The notes below the pieces were generated by a model. It had not been told where the DNA came from. It worked only from the letters and a program-made list of their open reading frames with translations, and did not search any database. From Steinernema hermaphroditum (taxonomy: Eukaryota > Nematoda > Chromadorea > Rhabditida > Steinernematidae): a stretch of DNA of 64,000 bases. The DNA lies in NCBI GenBank assembly GCA_030435675.1, contig CM059623.1, positions 9,016,012-9,080,011 of the forward strand. The letters are read 5' to 3'. A program made the translations under genes and the position numbers. Every line of letters begins with the position of its first letter. Position 1 is the stretch's first letter. Shown here piece after piece: positions 22,535 to 35,343 of the stretch.

Positions 22535-24599
22535 ATGTTGCTCCTTCTTCTTCTATTCTTGGGTCCGTCCCTGGCTACGGTAGGTTTACCAACTTGGCAG
22601 TAGAGGGCTTCACTCCTTGTAGGCTGAGATTTCGAACGAAAGAATCGGAAACCTTTCATTTGCGGAATATGCGCAATACATACGGCAGATTAGAGAGCTT
22701 CAAGGCCTAGATACTGTACGTTTCACCAGTCTCTTGTCCTATAAACATTGGTACAGTCCTTCCTCCACAACGCGACGAGCTTCAAGGACATCGTCGGAGA
22801 CGTTGTCTACACAAAGGAACAACTGGAGTTCACCATTTGGTAGGAAGACGACCCAAGTACCGTAATCCCGCAGTTTCAGGGAGCTGAATAGGGCCCTGGC
22901 GGTCAAGGAAAATCGAACAATTCCCGACGAATTCCTCTTCTTTAACGAGCCGTTCCGCTACTGGAAGACTCCTATCAACTGGCAGATCGACAAATCGATC
23001 AACAGCCCACGTAAGCGAACGCACTCCCTCAAGAAGGTAGCCGCCGTTCTGTTTAGTGATGAAGAAGCGGATCATAGAGGGAATCGAGAATTGGTCGAAC
23101 GAAACCTGCATCACATTCCAGCACAACGACCACATCACCAACGGAGGCATCAAGTTCTTCAGCAGTGACCAGGGGTGAGTACGGTCACATTTGGACCCAG
23201 AAACGGCCCCTGATTCCAGATGCATGTCATTTATTGGGTTCATTGGCTCTCAGGTGCAAACCATCAGCTTAAAGCAGGGTAGCTGTGAGTCCGAAGGAAC
23301 GGCCACCCACGAAATCGGACACGCGCTCGGGTTGTTCCATACGCAGAATAGGCCGGATCGGGACAACTTCCTGCGAGTCGACACAAATCTCATTAAGCCC
23401 GAACTCCAGGGCGCATTGGGGAAGCATACTCCTAGCCGAACGGAAACCTATCCAAAGCAGTACGACTACGCCTCGATAATGCACTACGGCTGCACAGTAA
23501 GTGGAGCCACTGGACAGCTCGAACCCCGTGTGTTTAGGGCGGCCTTCTCGACACCCTCGCGTGGCAAAACTTCCCCACACTCAAGTACATCACCATGCGG
23601 ACTATTGACCCGAGATATCAGCACACGATCGGCTCCAACACGTTATCTTTCCTGGACGGCAAAGCCATCAACGACGTCTACTGCTCGCGGAAGTGCCACC
23701 AGAAGCTGCCTTGCCAGAACCACGGCTACCCCAACCCCAACGACTGCTCGAAGTGCAAGTGCCCCGAGGGGTACGGTGGCGCCTACTGTGAGAAGCTGGC
23801 GTCTTCGCACAACCTCTGTGGACCGACGGAACTGGAGGCGACCGACAAGCCCCAGAAGTTGTACAAGATTGGACAGCTCGAGTGCTACTTCCGCATCTCG
23901 GTATGTTTCCAAGGGATCAGCGCCATCCTAGAGGCCAGAGAGCCACTTCTAGGTCCCCGGCGGCGACGACGGAACCATCGAGATGCACGTCGAGTCGCTC
24001 ACCATCCCGGGCCCTTTCGCGCAGGACTTCTTCGCTTGTCGGAAGAACTACATCGAGGTCAACGAAGACCCGGAGACCCTCACCAACGGCCCCAGGCAAG
24101 CTTCCTCCGCCCTCCCACCCCTTCACTGAGTTCTCGCAGGCTGTGCTCCTCTGACCTCCGCTCCTACGGCGCAAGTCGGGTGAAGTTCGGAGGCAAACGG
24201 CGCCTTCTTCTCTTCTTCAAGTCGCAGCACTACTCTAACAGCTTCACCGTCACCTACAGACGCGTCGGAAGGTCTCCGACGCTTCCGAAGGGCTCTTCTC
24301 CCCCCAAGGGACAGACCCTAACCACCCCGGCTCCCACTCCGAACCCTCCGGCGCCCGTCGGGACGGATTCGCCGGACTGTCAGTGGGGGGAATGGAGCGA
24401 GTGCGACATTCCTTGCGGAGGATGCTCCAAGAGACGTCGCCAGAGCCTCACGAACTGGAGACGCTCCCAGACGGAATACTGTAGCTGGAGCACTCCGTGC
24501 AAGTATGCCTTCACTGGGACCTACATGTGCTGCGCTCCCTTCATGCTCACCTACGACGAGAACTCCAACCGTGTTTGCCAACTAGCCAGTAATTACTAG
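22535..24599 (+). CDS. secreted astacin metalloprotease with EGF, CUB and TSP1 domains
   Basis: Nine exons (22535-22579, 22623-22715, 22757-22839, 22880-23010, 23057-23174, 23220-23496, 23538-23900, 23953-24095, 24140-24599) encode 570 residues. It has a signal peptide (MLLLLLLFLGPSLAT), a propeptide with an intact switch Asp (IVGDVVY), and an astacin catalytic domain with THEIGHALGLFHTQNRPD and Met-turn SIMHYG. An EGF-like module (NHGYPNPNDCSKCKCPEG), a CUB domain, a Pro/Thr-rich linker and a TSP1-like module (QWGEWSECDIPCGGC) follow. All catalytic residues are present, so it should be an active zinc endopeptidase of NAS subgroup V, probably acting on cuticle or eggshell proteins. The intron 24096-24139 begins GCAAGC (GC-AG). 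The GGG codon after the catalytic exon and all other junctions are in frame. It is divergent from the altered astacin on the other strand. Confidence 0.9.
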
Positions 24600-24774
24600 C
24601 TACGGTAATCTGCTCGCCACACCCCATGAAATCATGAAACAGAAACATTTCATCATTATTAGCAATAATATATTTGTCTTCTCCGTCATCGTTTACACGC
24701 AACTTCTGTACACGATCTACGAGTGTATATACAACTCAAGCAATACCAATGCCCCAGGCACAAACATAACAAAA

Positions 24775-27700
24775 CTATGATTCAAGAATCGATTTCAAGT
24801 CGTCGGAGGAACTCTTCGATTGGGCGACGGTGACCGAATCCTCCAGAGGCAGACGCACAGCCGTGGACTAAACAGAATCGCATTATTCAGATTCAGCTGA
24901 TCGGATCGTAACCTCAACAGGCAATGCTGTTTGCTGCCTTACGGCCAGTGACTCGTGTTCCAAGAAGCGAATGAACTGCTCCGTTATACTTGGAGCTCCC
25001 GCCATTGGGTTGACCGCTCCCATCCAGGAGAACCATCCGCGAGAGCTTTGTTGGACGATGCTATGGATTCTTACTATATCTTCTTGTGGATATTCTAGGA
25101 CCGAGGCCAAAAGAAGCGCGATTTCTCCTTGTTTGTCCTTAGACGCGGTGAAGTAAGACAAGAACAATTGGCGCAGTACGGTATCGTCGATCTTGTGACT
25201 GGCACGGTTGACTTCTGCGTTAGCATGGCGAAGTTCTTCAATCTGGTTTTCCAGTTCTTCCATTATCTTGTCTTTGCGGAGCATATCCTCCTTCTGCATA
25301 GCTACAGTATCCTCGATGAAGCGTCGTTCCTCATCCCATTCCGAAGCATTCGCCTTCATAGCGTTGAGTTCCACTGTGGCCTTCTAAACCACACAAGTCA
25401 AAATCGGCCAAACTACTGTTTATTTCCTACCTGCATATCCTGCCTTAACCCATCCATCTCTTCCTCATATGTAGCAACTTCTTTCTCGTGATCTGCACTC
25501 AGATCCTTCAGCACAACTTGTAAGTTCGAAAGCGCTTTACTTGTGTCAGAGAGCGACCTTTCGCGCTCTAGGAGACGGGTTTGTATCGCTGCTAGTTCAA
25601 TATCACGCGACTCTAACTTCTCGGTGAGCTCTGCAAGCTGCTGCTGAAATTGACAAAGTCTTCTTCCAGAAAACCACCATATGAACTAACTTGATATTGA
25701 TTCGAGGATGCCAGAACAGTGTCCGTCGCAGCTTCAGTCTTCTCTTCCAGCATGCGAACGGTCTTACGGAGTTGAGTCTCTCGTTCTTCCGCGGCAACTG
25801 CTTCTCGGGTAGAAGTCTCTTCCATCATAACAAGATGCTCTCGGAGGCGCTTCAGTTCCTTCACGAGCTTCTCCTTATCTTCAAAACTCCTAAATGTCCA
25901 CAATCATCACAGATAGTCGAGATTTTCACCGCTTACAGCGCCAGTTCTTGGTTGGTCTTTGCTAGCTTCGCTTCCAGGTCGATAACCTTCTGATCGTTCG
26001 CGGAGCCCAGTTGAGCAAGTTCTTGTAGTTTCGTGTAATACATCACACTCTCGTTGTGTTTGGCTTCCAGAGACTGCCTCAATTCGGTCACATGAGCAGA
26101 TTCAACGTTCAGAGCCGCGTTTGTTTTGTTGAGATGGTCAAGCGTTTCTTTCAAAGAGGTAACTTGGGACAAGAGCGAATCTCGCTCGGATGACGTCTGT
26201 AATAACAACGTAGATGGATTAAAAGGACAAAGCACACCTTTGTTTGCTCTTCTTTCAGCGTTTCCGTCATCGTCCTGAACTCATCCAAACTGTCCGCTTG
26301 TTCTTGGGTCTGCTTTTCCAGACGTTCAACAAAGCTCTTTAAATAATCCATCTCAGTGTGTGCTGCAGTGGCTTCAGCCTCCAAGCGACTTTTCTCTTCA
26401 AGTTGTGTCGCTTGATCTTGAATCGTTGCCAACAACTGGAAACCATTTTTCAACCCATTATGTCAGTGGAGAACATTTCAAACTCACATTGTCGCGTTCA
26501 CCAACAAGCTGAGAATGATCAACTTTCATGTTTTCCAGGTCATTGCTTAAGGAATTGAAGGACTTTCTGATATCTTCGACGTTTACATTCATCTGCCCCA
26601 CAGTTCTCAATAGTTCATTGTTTGTCCTCTCGAGCTCGCGTTTCTCCTCGTTCTAAAGTTGTCCAGGTATAGTTATCCAGCTTTACTGATGATGAACGTA
26701 CCAGAGCAGCGACTTCAGCAAGTGCGTGTTCCAATTTCTCCTCAAGTTTTTCGATATCTCTTTTTGTCGCTGTCGGAGAGAATGATGAGGCTTCAGCATC
26801 GGATGAGCTTGAGAGACGCCGTTGATCAGCAGTAGAGCTGTTCGATGACAGGGGTTGATCAGTGGTCCACTCAGCACCAGTTCGTTCCCAGTCGTTGTTA
26901 GAAGCTTCGCTACTGTCACTTTTCTACAATGAAATGTCGTTTCCAGCAGCACTCTGACAACACCATCTACTTTCGCATTATCGTCGTGTTTCATTTCCAC
27001 GATATTGGCGCCATCGTGACCGACAACTGCACGGTATCGAGCCAGCGACGTGTCGTTGTCCAACGCCTTAATCTTTAACTGCTCCACCTCCGCCTGCAGT
27101 TGGTCCCTTTCGGTCTCCAAACTCGCAATCCTTGCACCAAGAGTTTCCTCCTATGCAATAAAGAATGATCACAATGATAGGGCACCTTTACATACCCTGG
27201 TCTTGCTTGCTTCCCGGATAGCAGACAGTTCCGAACGCATACCGCCGAGAAGGGCGCTTGTTTCACTAACTCGGTCACGACTGTTGTTGAGAGTTTCGCG
27301 CAAACTAGCGTTTTCGCTGTGGAGCGCTCGATTAGATCCCCTCAAGTTTTCGAGCTCGTTTTCGATGGACGACACGGTATCTTGGAATTTACGGGTATCC
27401 TTCATAAGCTTCTCTTTGTCGTCCATCGATTCCTTTAGAAGTTCTTTCAGTTGTTTGTTTTCAGCGTTGAGGGACGTATCGGCCGATTCGCTTGAACGAG
27501 GGGCAGCGCAGCTCATTCCTAACCGCAGCTTCTCAAAGTCGAGAGTCAATCGCTCCAACTGAGCGACTGTTTCAGAATTCTCGCGTTTGCACTGTTCGTA
27601 GCGCTCCTCGTACTCAATCAAGGAAGCTTTTAGGGAATCTGAAAAAAAATTGCAGTTTGAGTGGATTCTGTTTACATACCGATGCGATCGGTGAAGTCCC

Positions 27701-30053
27701 GGTGAACAGAATTGTTGTCTTCGTTGGCCTCTTGTCGCACTTTATATTCATTATACTCGTCGTTTAATTCGTTGTAGGCTTTGAGCATCTCAAAGATTTC
27801 CATTCTAAAACAAGACTGATTCAGATCAAGAAACCACGAAACGAACCTCAGCCGACGAATTTCAGCATCCTTATCAGTGATATCGCGCGCATCATGGCGG
27901 CCCAATCTCTGGTCCAAGTCTTCGGTGGGCATAGCCTCATCGTCTTTAAGAGTGCTCGACTTTGGAACTTTCTCGTCAATGAATTCAAATAGTCTTTTGT
28001 TTTCTTCTTCCATGCCCTCCAACACGACTCGAAGACGCGCGCATTCTTGAGAAGAGACTTCCAGCAGTTCGTCCGAGCGAGTGCTTGTAGTAGTCTAGAA
28101 GAACAGCTAAGCTTCAGTTATTTTTCCAGTGATGCTTACCTGTTCACTTAGGGTTTCCAACTGAATTTTCAGATCTTCATTTTCCTTGCTTAGCAACTCG
28201 AGCTTTTCGTTTACTAGAGAGACTTCACTACTTGATTCCGCATTCTCACATCTGAGTTGTTCGATCTCCTCCGAATGCGTTTGCCTCAAATGATCAATAT
28301 CCTTTTGGTGAATCTGCTGCTGCTCTTCTAATCTCTGAGATAACTTTTTCGCCTCGTCGTCCTTTCTCAGCCGTTCAATTTCATCGGAAAACATTTGCTT
28401 CAGGCGAACAAGCTCTTCCTCGTGGTCCTTCTGTTGTTCCTTAAGTTTCTCAGATAACAATCCCCGCACCTGGTCGTCAGTTCTCAACTGAAGCATTTCA
28501 TTCGAACATGTCTGCTTCAACAGAGCAAGCTCTTCTTGGTGATTCTTCTGCTGTTTGTCCAATTTCTCTGATAGCGCCTTCAGCTCCTCATCATTTCTCA
28601 GCTGCTCCATTTCACTCTTTCGCAGCAGCCGAGCAACTTCTTCCTGGTGACTTTGCTGCTGATTCTTCAGTTTCTGGGATAACTCCTTCACCTCGTCGTC
28701 ATTTCTCAGCTGGTCCATCTCATCCGAAAACACTTGCTCCAATCGAGCAATCTCTTCCTGGTGTTTCTTTTGTTCCTGGTCCAATTTCTGTGACAGTGCC
28801 TTCAGATCATCATACAGTTTTACGTTCTCCATTTCTAGCTTCTTCTTATCTTCGTCATCCGCTGAGTACGAGGATTCTCCGAGGTTCTTTTCTGCTAACT
28901 GAGACGCCCGCTCACGTTCCTCTTGAAGTTGTCTTTCCAGTTTGCAAACCTGAAAGTCTCAATAGCTTAAATTATCCGAACTTTCTGTTTACCTCGCCAG
29001 TAAGTTTTTTAACTTCTGATTCTAATTTTTCATTCTCTTCGCTTCTCAAGCTCATTCCAGAATCTTCACAGTTCCATCCGTCATTTTCGTTGGCCAGTTT
29101 GGATTCAACCTCCTTTAATTCATTATTGTATTTCTCCGTAAGAGCAGCGATCTCCTTCCTATGACACTCTTGCTGTGTTGTCATTTTATCGTATAATTCT
29201 TTGATCTAAGCTTAACGAATGTAATTTTGTCAAACCAGGAGAGGGATACTTCGCTATTAAGTAAGGTTATTTTCTCATCAAACTGCTTTACGTTGACAGA
29301 AACTTCGCTTGATACGGAGACCTCGTTACCCCATCCTTGCAATTCAGCTATTCTCGCTTCGAACTGTTCACGTTCCTCGGCAAGATTCTGTTGATGAAGT
29401 GACATTAAGGCAGCGATTTCATCTTGCTGTTTGTTTCTCAGTTCCTCAAGCTTTTTCTCAAGTTCCCTGATCTAGATGTTGTCAGTTGTTAGGGATCGGT
29501 GATCAGCAAAAACTGACTTTGAGCTGCTCAGTCCCTGAATCACTGTCTTTCACAATGCGCTTCCAATGATTAACTTCAGCTTTCAACTGCTTCACCTGCT
29601 CGCGCAGATCTGGTGGTGCTTCGGAAGAACCCGCTTCTTCGCACTGGTGCCGCAGCTGTTCAACTTCGGACTAAACACGCTCACATCGTGTGGAAATTAG
29701 CACAATTCCTCACCTTCAATGATTTGATCTGCTGGTCGCGCGATTCGACCATGTTCTGGAAGCGGATACCGATCGCGTCCATCTCCATGTTCGTACTGTA
29801 CAGCTGATCTTCGAGGCTTTTGTTCTGTTTTGTCAGCTCCTCCGTTCGCGTTTTTTCCGTTTGAAGGAGCCGCTCGAACTCAACGGATTTCTTCTTCTCC
29901 ACCTGAAGCAGTACGTCGGCGAACCGAAAAGGCGTTGAAACTGACCTGGAGTTCGGATTCTGGATCGTCGACTTCATTCTGCGCTTCGTTGAGCACTTCT
30001 GTGGCAAATTCGGTCAGCTGACCCTGGATATTTCTGAACCAACTCGCAGCCAT
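24775..30053 (-). CDS. sql-1: golgin GMAP210 / SQL-1 orthologue, long coiled-coil with C-terminal GRAB domain
   Basis: A chain of about 17 exons separated by 40-50 bp introns runs from the ATG at 30053 to the stop at 24775-24777. I verified the first exons (30053-29946, 29902-29714) and the last junction, where GAG|GTTACG is spliced to a final exon ending KSSSDDLKSILES. The N-terminus (MAASWFRNIQGQLTEFA) resembles the short Trp-containing amphipathic start of GMAP210. The body is almost entirely heptad coiled coil. Near the C-terminus, LRQLFLSYFTASKDKQGEI followed by LLLASVLEYPQEDI matches the GRAB domain that binds Arf1-GTP. GMAP210 tethers vesicles at the cis-Golgi; C. elegans SQL-1 also modulates ciliary transport. 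A block of five tandem coiled-coil repeats lies at 28248-28811. Some internal splice sites were not checked base by base. Confidence 0.82.
28248..28811 (-). repeat. five tandem 36-39-residue coiled-coil repeats within sql-1
   Basis: Five consecutive copies follow a pattern like D-D-x-x-K-x-L-S-x-K-L-x-x-Q-Q-K-x-H-Q-E-E-L-A-x-L, then SDEM and a final QLR. Copies differ at many positions and the spacing varies between 36 and 39 residues, so the duplication is old or under length-tolerant selection. Confidence 0.8.
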
Positions 30054-33000
30054 CGCTCAGCGGAGCGATCGGAATCTGTCGCCAACTGAAAACGAGGGAT
30101 TCGCGCCGTGTAGAGAGTCGCGGAGACGTTGTAGACGAGATACTCGACGAGACACGTCTCACAGGACAGAACGACGTGTGTGGTCCGCGGCACACGTGGT
30201 GCAAACGGGACGGTGGAGAGTTGTTTGCGCGACGGTGGACAAAGAAGGGACCCTTCGAGTATTTTCCAGCTGGGTGACACAGAACGGAAGGCGAGAAGAC
30301 TTTAAGCGGAAGTGTTTTTTTTTCAGGCGAAGAAGTGCCTTCATAAGTGCTGCATGGATGCATTTGTAAGTGACTTTTTAAGGAAATGATACCGTAATCT
30401 TCAAGCTATGAATTCGAATAGATCGAACCGGAAAGTAGCGCTAGGTTCTGCTACAAGAGAAACGTGTTTTTTTTTTCAGCAAATCACTCTTGACCAAAAC
30501 ACTCTTGACAAATCACTCTGAGGCCGCACAAGGGTGCCAGAAGGATCAAGTTGAAAGCAGTTATGGCTCATACAGGCTCTTAAAGGAACACATCGCAGAC
30601 CTCTGGAAATCATCGAATTCGACGAAAACAAGGTCCAAAACAAGAGTGAGATATTGCAACCCAGCTGTTCGATTGGTAGCAAGGATTTTCTCAACTCTGA
30701 TCAATTCATAAAAGAGTCAATCTCTCGCCGATGAGTTCGACATGACCACCCACAGGAAGTACATCTTGAAGTTCAGCCCCTCAAAGAACCTCTTCAGCGA
30801 CTACTACGCCAACAAAGAAGGCCTCTAAGAACTGAGGAAAAAATTCGAAGCTCTGGCTTGCACATAAAAGGTTCCACTTGAGAGTGCGTTCCGTATTTGA
30901 TCCGAGGGGAATGTGGAAAACGTATGCCATGCCAGAAGATTGGAAATTAAAAACTACGCTGCTCACAAGGGATCCATAGCCCCTCAGAGATCTCCGTTCT
31001 CTTATAAAGTAGGAATCGTCGGATCATCGTACAACTTGAAGTTCAGTCCCTCGAAGAACCTCTTCAGCGACTATTACATCGACTAGTACGTCGACGAAGA
31101 AGAACTGAGCACTCATAAAACATTCCACGTTCCGTATTTCATTCGAGAGTAATGTGTAATCGAAAGTAATCCTACTACCAAGCTTCTTTACCAGTAAAAG
31201 TCAGAGTGGAACTGGATAAATGGTAGAAGGGAGAGTCCAGTTGATGTCCCCTCTTCATCGTTGGACTGGAATCGGTAGCGTCATAACCGGAGGGATGATG
31301 CGGATCAGCGTCCATCGTATCAGAAGGCCGCCGCCTGGAAGCACAAGATGACGAGGGTCGTCTTCCCTAAAGGCAACGAAGAGGAAGTAGAGAAGAGGAT
31401 GGACGACGAGCTGAAGGTGTGTTTCACGGGCACGGATGAAGGCGGATAACTTCTCTCGACGATGTCTACAGAAAGAGATGATCCTCGTTTTCATCGAAAT
31501 TGACGATCCGGGAGATGGTGCTGACGGAACATGAAAACAATGGAAAGACAAGCTTAAGGAGCAAGAGAATTTAACAGGAGAAAGAGGAGAGTACCGATAT
31601 ATGCAAAATAACATCGTGAAGACATCCCCAAACTTTGCTGTGGCATGTGGAAATAACCAAAGCGAAAGCTTACAATACAGTCTCCTTTTTGGCTTCCATA
31701 AAGACAAGACTAAAATTTTGAAGTCATAACATATTGGACCAATAGAAGGGAAATCATAGGTGTGTTTTTTCGATAAACTGATTGTGAGTGCCTAGAAGAT
31801 TTAGTTCTTGCTAAGACAAAGCCCATAATCTTGTGGAAAGACGATTTGGTCACCACTGTGAACACCCCTTGTATTCCGGGGCATCCGCCATCCCTACAAC
31901 CTTATTTTTCCTTAATACGTACCATATGCTGGCAACCCTTCACGATACGTTACTCAAAGCAACGTCTTCTCCCTTTATAAACCGTCCCTTCTGCAGTCCC
32001 ACTTTCATCGATTTTTGACGATTCCACGAAACGCGTGATGCTTCCTGCCAGCAACCTTCGCCCTGGCACAGTCACGTCTCCGCGATCGAAGCCTTCGATG
32101 ACTCGGCGCCCCTTCGCCGTCTTTCGCAATCGGCGAACCGATCGCTCTTCCTTCTGCATCGCTTTCAACTTCGGCTCGCTCCCTCACCTTTGACCCCTCG
32201 GCGACAAAGACCCTTTGTCGCACCATCTGCCTCCTATCAACGCCGCGAGCGCTTTCCGCGAGCGGCGCTTATCACGCAGAATCCTTCACTTCCCGTTCCC
32301 GACTCTTCCTCCGGCCGTCGTTTCCTTTCATTATCCGACTTCTTTACCCACTTTCTCCCCTCCGATGACAAATGGTCATTAAGAGCGATTTCGGTGTTCC
32401 CAATCCTGCGACATCCCCGTTCCCCTTTATCTCCGCGCCTCATCTTCCGTTTTCGTCGCCCGCGGCACTCGCCTCGCTATCACTTTCCTCGCCCGACCGT
32501 CCGTCGCACCGTCTTCGTCATCGCCGCGAACAAAGCGCCGCTTCGGTGCCGCCGGGAGCGTGTTGCAACACTTCCTTTGTCTCCTTCTTCGTCCCCCTTC
32601 GCCTCCCGCCCCTCGCCCTCAGGGCAAAAGGGCTCGCGCAGGTCATCATCTTCCCTTTCACCGGCAGTCTTCCGCCACTCCACCGTCCGTCGCCGGTCGA
32701 CCGTCGTCCACCTCCGCTTCTCCGCCTCCTCGTGCCACACGCCTAACTAGGCCACGACCGTTCCTTCGCCCCCTCCTCCGACAAACAGTCGAGCGCCTCT
32801 GACTCAGCGCTGTTTCGGCTATTCCCTTCGCTGAATCACTCGGATCGCGATCCACCCGCGGGTTCGTCGTCTCTTTGGTTATCTAGCTGTATGAACGCGA
32901 ACGTCTCATAAAGCTGGATGACCGAGGCAACGAAGGGCCTTGCGGCCACTCCTCAACCTCCAAGTACCTCGAAAAGAGGGTTCTACGGTGAGTTTTGGAC

Positions 33001-33777
33001 TGAATTAAATTACTTTTTGAGGATGCTACTTTTCCGACGTGTACTGGACGTGGTCAAGTGCGTATTCTGTGTCCAGCAAATTCGATAGTCCTGCCATTGA
33101 TGGTGCCGCCTACGGTTCGGGGTACCTCTGAAAACGACAGTCACCTCCAGCTCCATTGAAATGGAAATGAGGAGCGAGTGCCTCCCGCTGCGTCTCCAAG
33201 TCGGTCACGTGCTGGAATAAAGGGTCAAGAAGACGTCGGACACGGTTTATATGTGTCGCCGAATCTCTTTGATGGGCTGAGAACTTCAAATGATCTTTGC
33301 GGATCCGCCTGGATCTGAGAATAAAATGTGCTTCTTGATTGGCCATTCCACGAATTCCCATACTAAAAGCACAAACACGGAGGCAAGGACAGATACGCCA
33401 CGGCACTTCGAAGGTCCATGAAGTCAAGCATTGCGCTCGGGGAACTTTTACAGAACTCAAACGGTACTTCCATCGGGTCAGGAGTCACTTGATACAATCC
33501 GTGAATGCTTGATGCTCTATTCTGTGTTCATTCATTTCTTCTTATTCTGAACTCCGGTTTAGCCATATGTCTTGATAGATTTTCTCGCAAACTATGTTCC
33601 TGTGCGTGTACCTACACTTTTTCCACCACTTTGAACCTGTACAGCATGCCCAGCAGAGCCTACGTGATATGTTATGTGTGTTTGCAGATTCTTCCTCCTC
33701 TCGAAGAGACTAGACGACTTCTGTCTGATTGAACTTTTCGTTGACTGAGTCACTTTTGATGTAGACCCTACCGTGGA
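30054..33777. other. gene-poor stretch with gene remnants
   Basis: Contains the sql-1 upstream region and nothing with an intact gene structure. 30735-31095 holds duplicated remnants (listed separately). A possible exon pair near 31310-31530 (FPKGNEEEVEKRMDDELK, then KEMILVFIEIDDPGD across a 50-bp intron-like gap) is not part of a recognisable gene. 32000-32850 is very pyrimidine-rich and its long open frames look like composition artefacts. Confidence 0.45.
30735..31095 (+). pseudogene. duplicated gene fragments (unknown family)
   Basis: Two copies about 280 bp apart encode the same peptide, LKFSPSKNLFSDYY, near 30765 and 31038. Each is followed within a few codons by a stop. The DNA flanking them also shares a motif around TTCCGTATTTxAT. 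The preserved third-position differences suggest a formerly coding exon duplicated in tandem. I do not recognise the family. Confidence 0.4.
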
Positions 33778-35007
33778 ATGGCTGTTTCGCCCGCGTTGAG
33801 CATGGATCTACGCAGCGACGACTCGGCCCTGAGCAGAGAAGAAGACGAAGCGCTGCAGAGAAACCGGAGGTCGGAGGAGGTAGGTTCTCTTCCACCTGAT
33901 GTCTATGTTTTTATGTTTTGGGATCCGGAGGACGAGCGTCTAGCGACCGTCATTACAGAATGCTTCAAGACGAAGAACTTCACGACCGTCAAGGAGTTTG
34001 CCAAAAAGATCCCCGACAGCCTTCGCCTCGCAGGAGTCATCGGCGAAGGGTTCGAAGGTCAGGTGCGTTCCGCCGTCTTCCGTCATAAGCACGCGGTAAG
34101 GGAATGTGCTCAGGGCTTGAGTGGCTTCTTCCAGATTGCCATCAAAGTCGTCAAAAGAAGTAGAATCCCGGACGAGCTCTACAGGTCACTGTGCGAGGGA
34201 ATCGCCTGTTGGAGCAAGCTGAAGCACCCCCATGTGATCCGACTGCTCGGGGAAGTCAGAGGGGAGAATATGGTTAAGTGGTTGATGATAACGCCCCTTT
34301 CACGTTACGGAAATCTTGTGAGTTTTGAGTAACAGTGTCCGTGATGAATTCATTTTCAGGAAGATATTTTGAGGAAATCTGCTTGTCGGCTGCCCACTCC
34401 GCGGACGATCTTCTGGATATCGCAGATCCTGAAGGCCGTCGACTATCTGCACGCGAACGATGTCGCTCACCGCGACCTGAAACTGGAGAACTGTTTGTAC
34501 TTCGACTTCGACGTCATCAAAGTAGCCGATTTCGGATTCGCAAAAGACGTAAGTATATACAGAAAACAAAACAACCTCGGTTTCTAGATTTCCGGAGGCG
34601 GGGGATTCGGGATTTTTCACGGCGGAACGCTACAGTATATGGCGCCCGAAGTCATCGATGGAACAGTTTGCGAATTCAGCAAGATTGACGTTTGGCAAGT
34701 GAGGGTGGGGAGGAGAAGAAAACTAACATTCAACCTTAGGACAATCGGTGTGATCGCGTATCGACTCTTATTCAGGAAGTTCCCCTTCGGAGGAGGAAAC
34801 CAGTACGAGGTTCGATCTCGTCAGAGGAGATCTCGACTAGCGGACAACCCTTTGTTCCAAATGTTCTTTGTTGATGACTACGACTTGCGCCCTGATGTCC
34901 AAACGATAATGACGACACCACAATGGAAGCGTCTCACTGTTTCTCCGAAGACTCACGACGAGATTCTGACGGAACAGATCGAACAGTTTGTCGATCACTA
35001 TGTTTGA
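33778..35007 (+). CDS. serine/threonine protein kinase, nematode-divergent
   Basis: Exons 33778-34095, 34135-34317, 34360-34548, 34588-34694 and 34740-35007 encode up to 354 residues. All catalytic landmarks are present: glycine loop [15 protein letters not shown] (ATP lysine), [17 protein letters not shown] and YMAPEV. HRDLKxxN marks it as Ser/Thr-specific. It belongs loosely to the CAMK/TSSK-like group; I cannot place it more exactly. The C-terminal lobe is short (about 90 residues after APE) and ends without an extra domain. The intron 34695-34739 begins GCAAGT (GC-AG) and is fixed by the KIDVW|TIGVIAY junction. A GTAGGT 51-bp segment near 33880-33930 could be an in-frame intron, but its acceptor (CCGGAG) is poor, so I keep it as coding. 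AATAAA follows at about 35021. A tyrosine phosphatase gene lies 336 bp downstream on the same strand. Confidence 0.83.
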
Positions 35008-35343
35008 GAAAATGTGAGAATAAACCAAGAAATAGTTGGCTAGACCTCCCTTTTCCGATTGGAAATTTTCGTAAATTGGCAACAACCACTGGTTCAACTT
35101 GTTTATGTTATTCAGCGCGACTGTGAAGCGTGCGCTGCAAATCGGGTCTGCGGGTGAAACGGACTACGGTGAATCAAAGCAGAATTTACTCCGAAATTCT
35201 TTTTTGGCGTTTGCCCTTTTGCGTGTCTTCGGAACGGTCTGGAAGTTATGTTGCAGACCTCCGGCTCCGATGCTCCCTCACTCGTGTATTTTAAACTCGG
35301 AAGGCGGTCGGATCGATCCGACTGCTGATCGAGAGTCGTCGTG

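Noticed and set aside
32190..32750. 186-codon open frame
   Set aside because: Pyrimidine-rich low-complexity DNA is open in several frames at once; the Ser/Pro/Arg-rich translation has no fold character.
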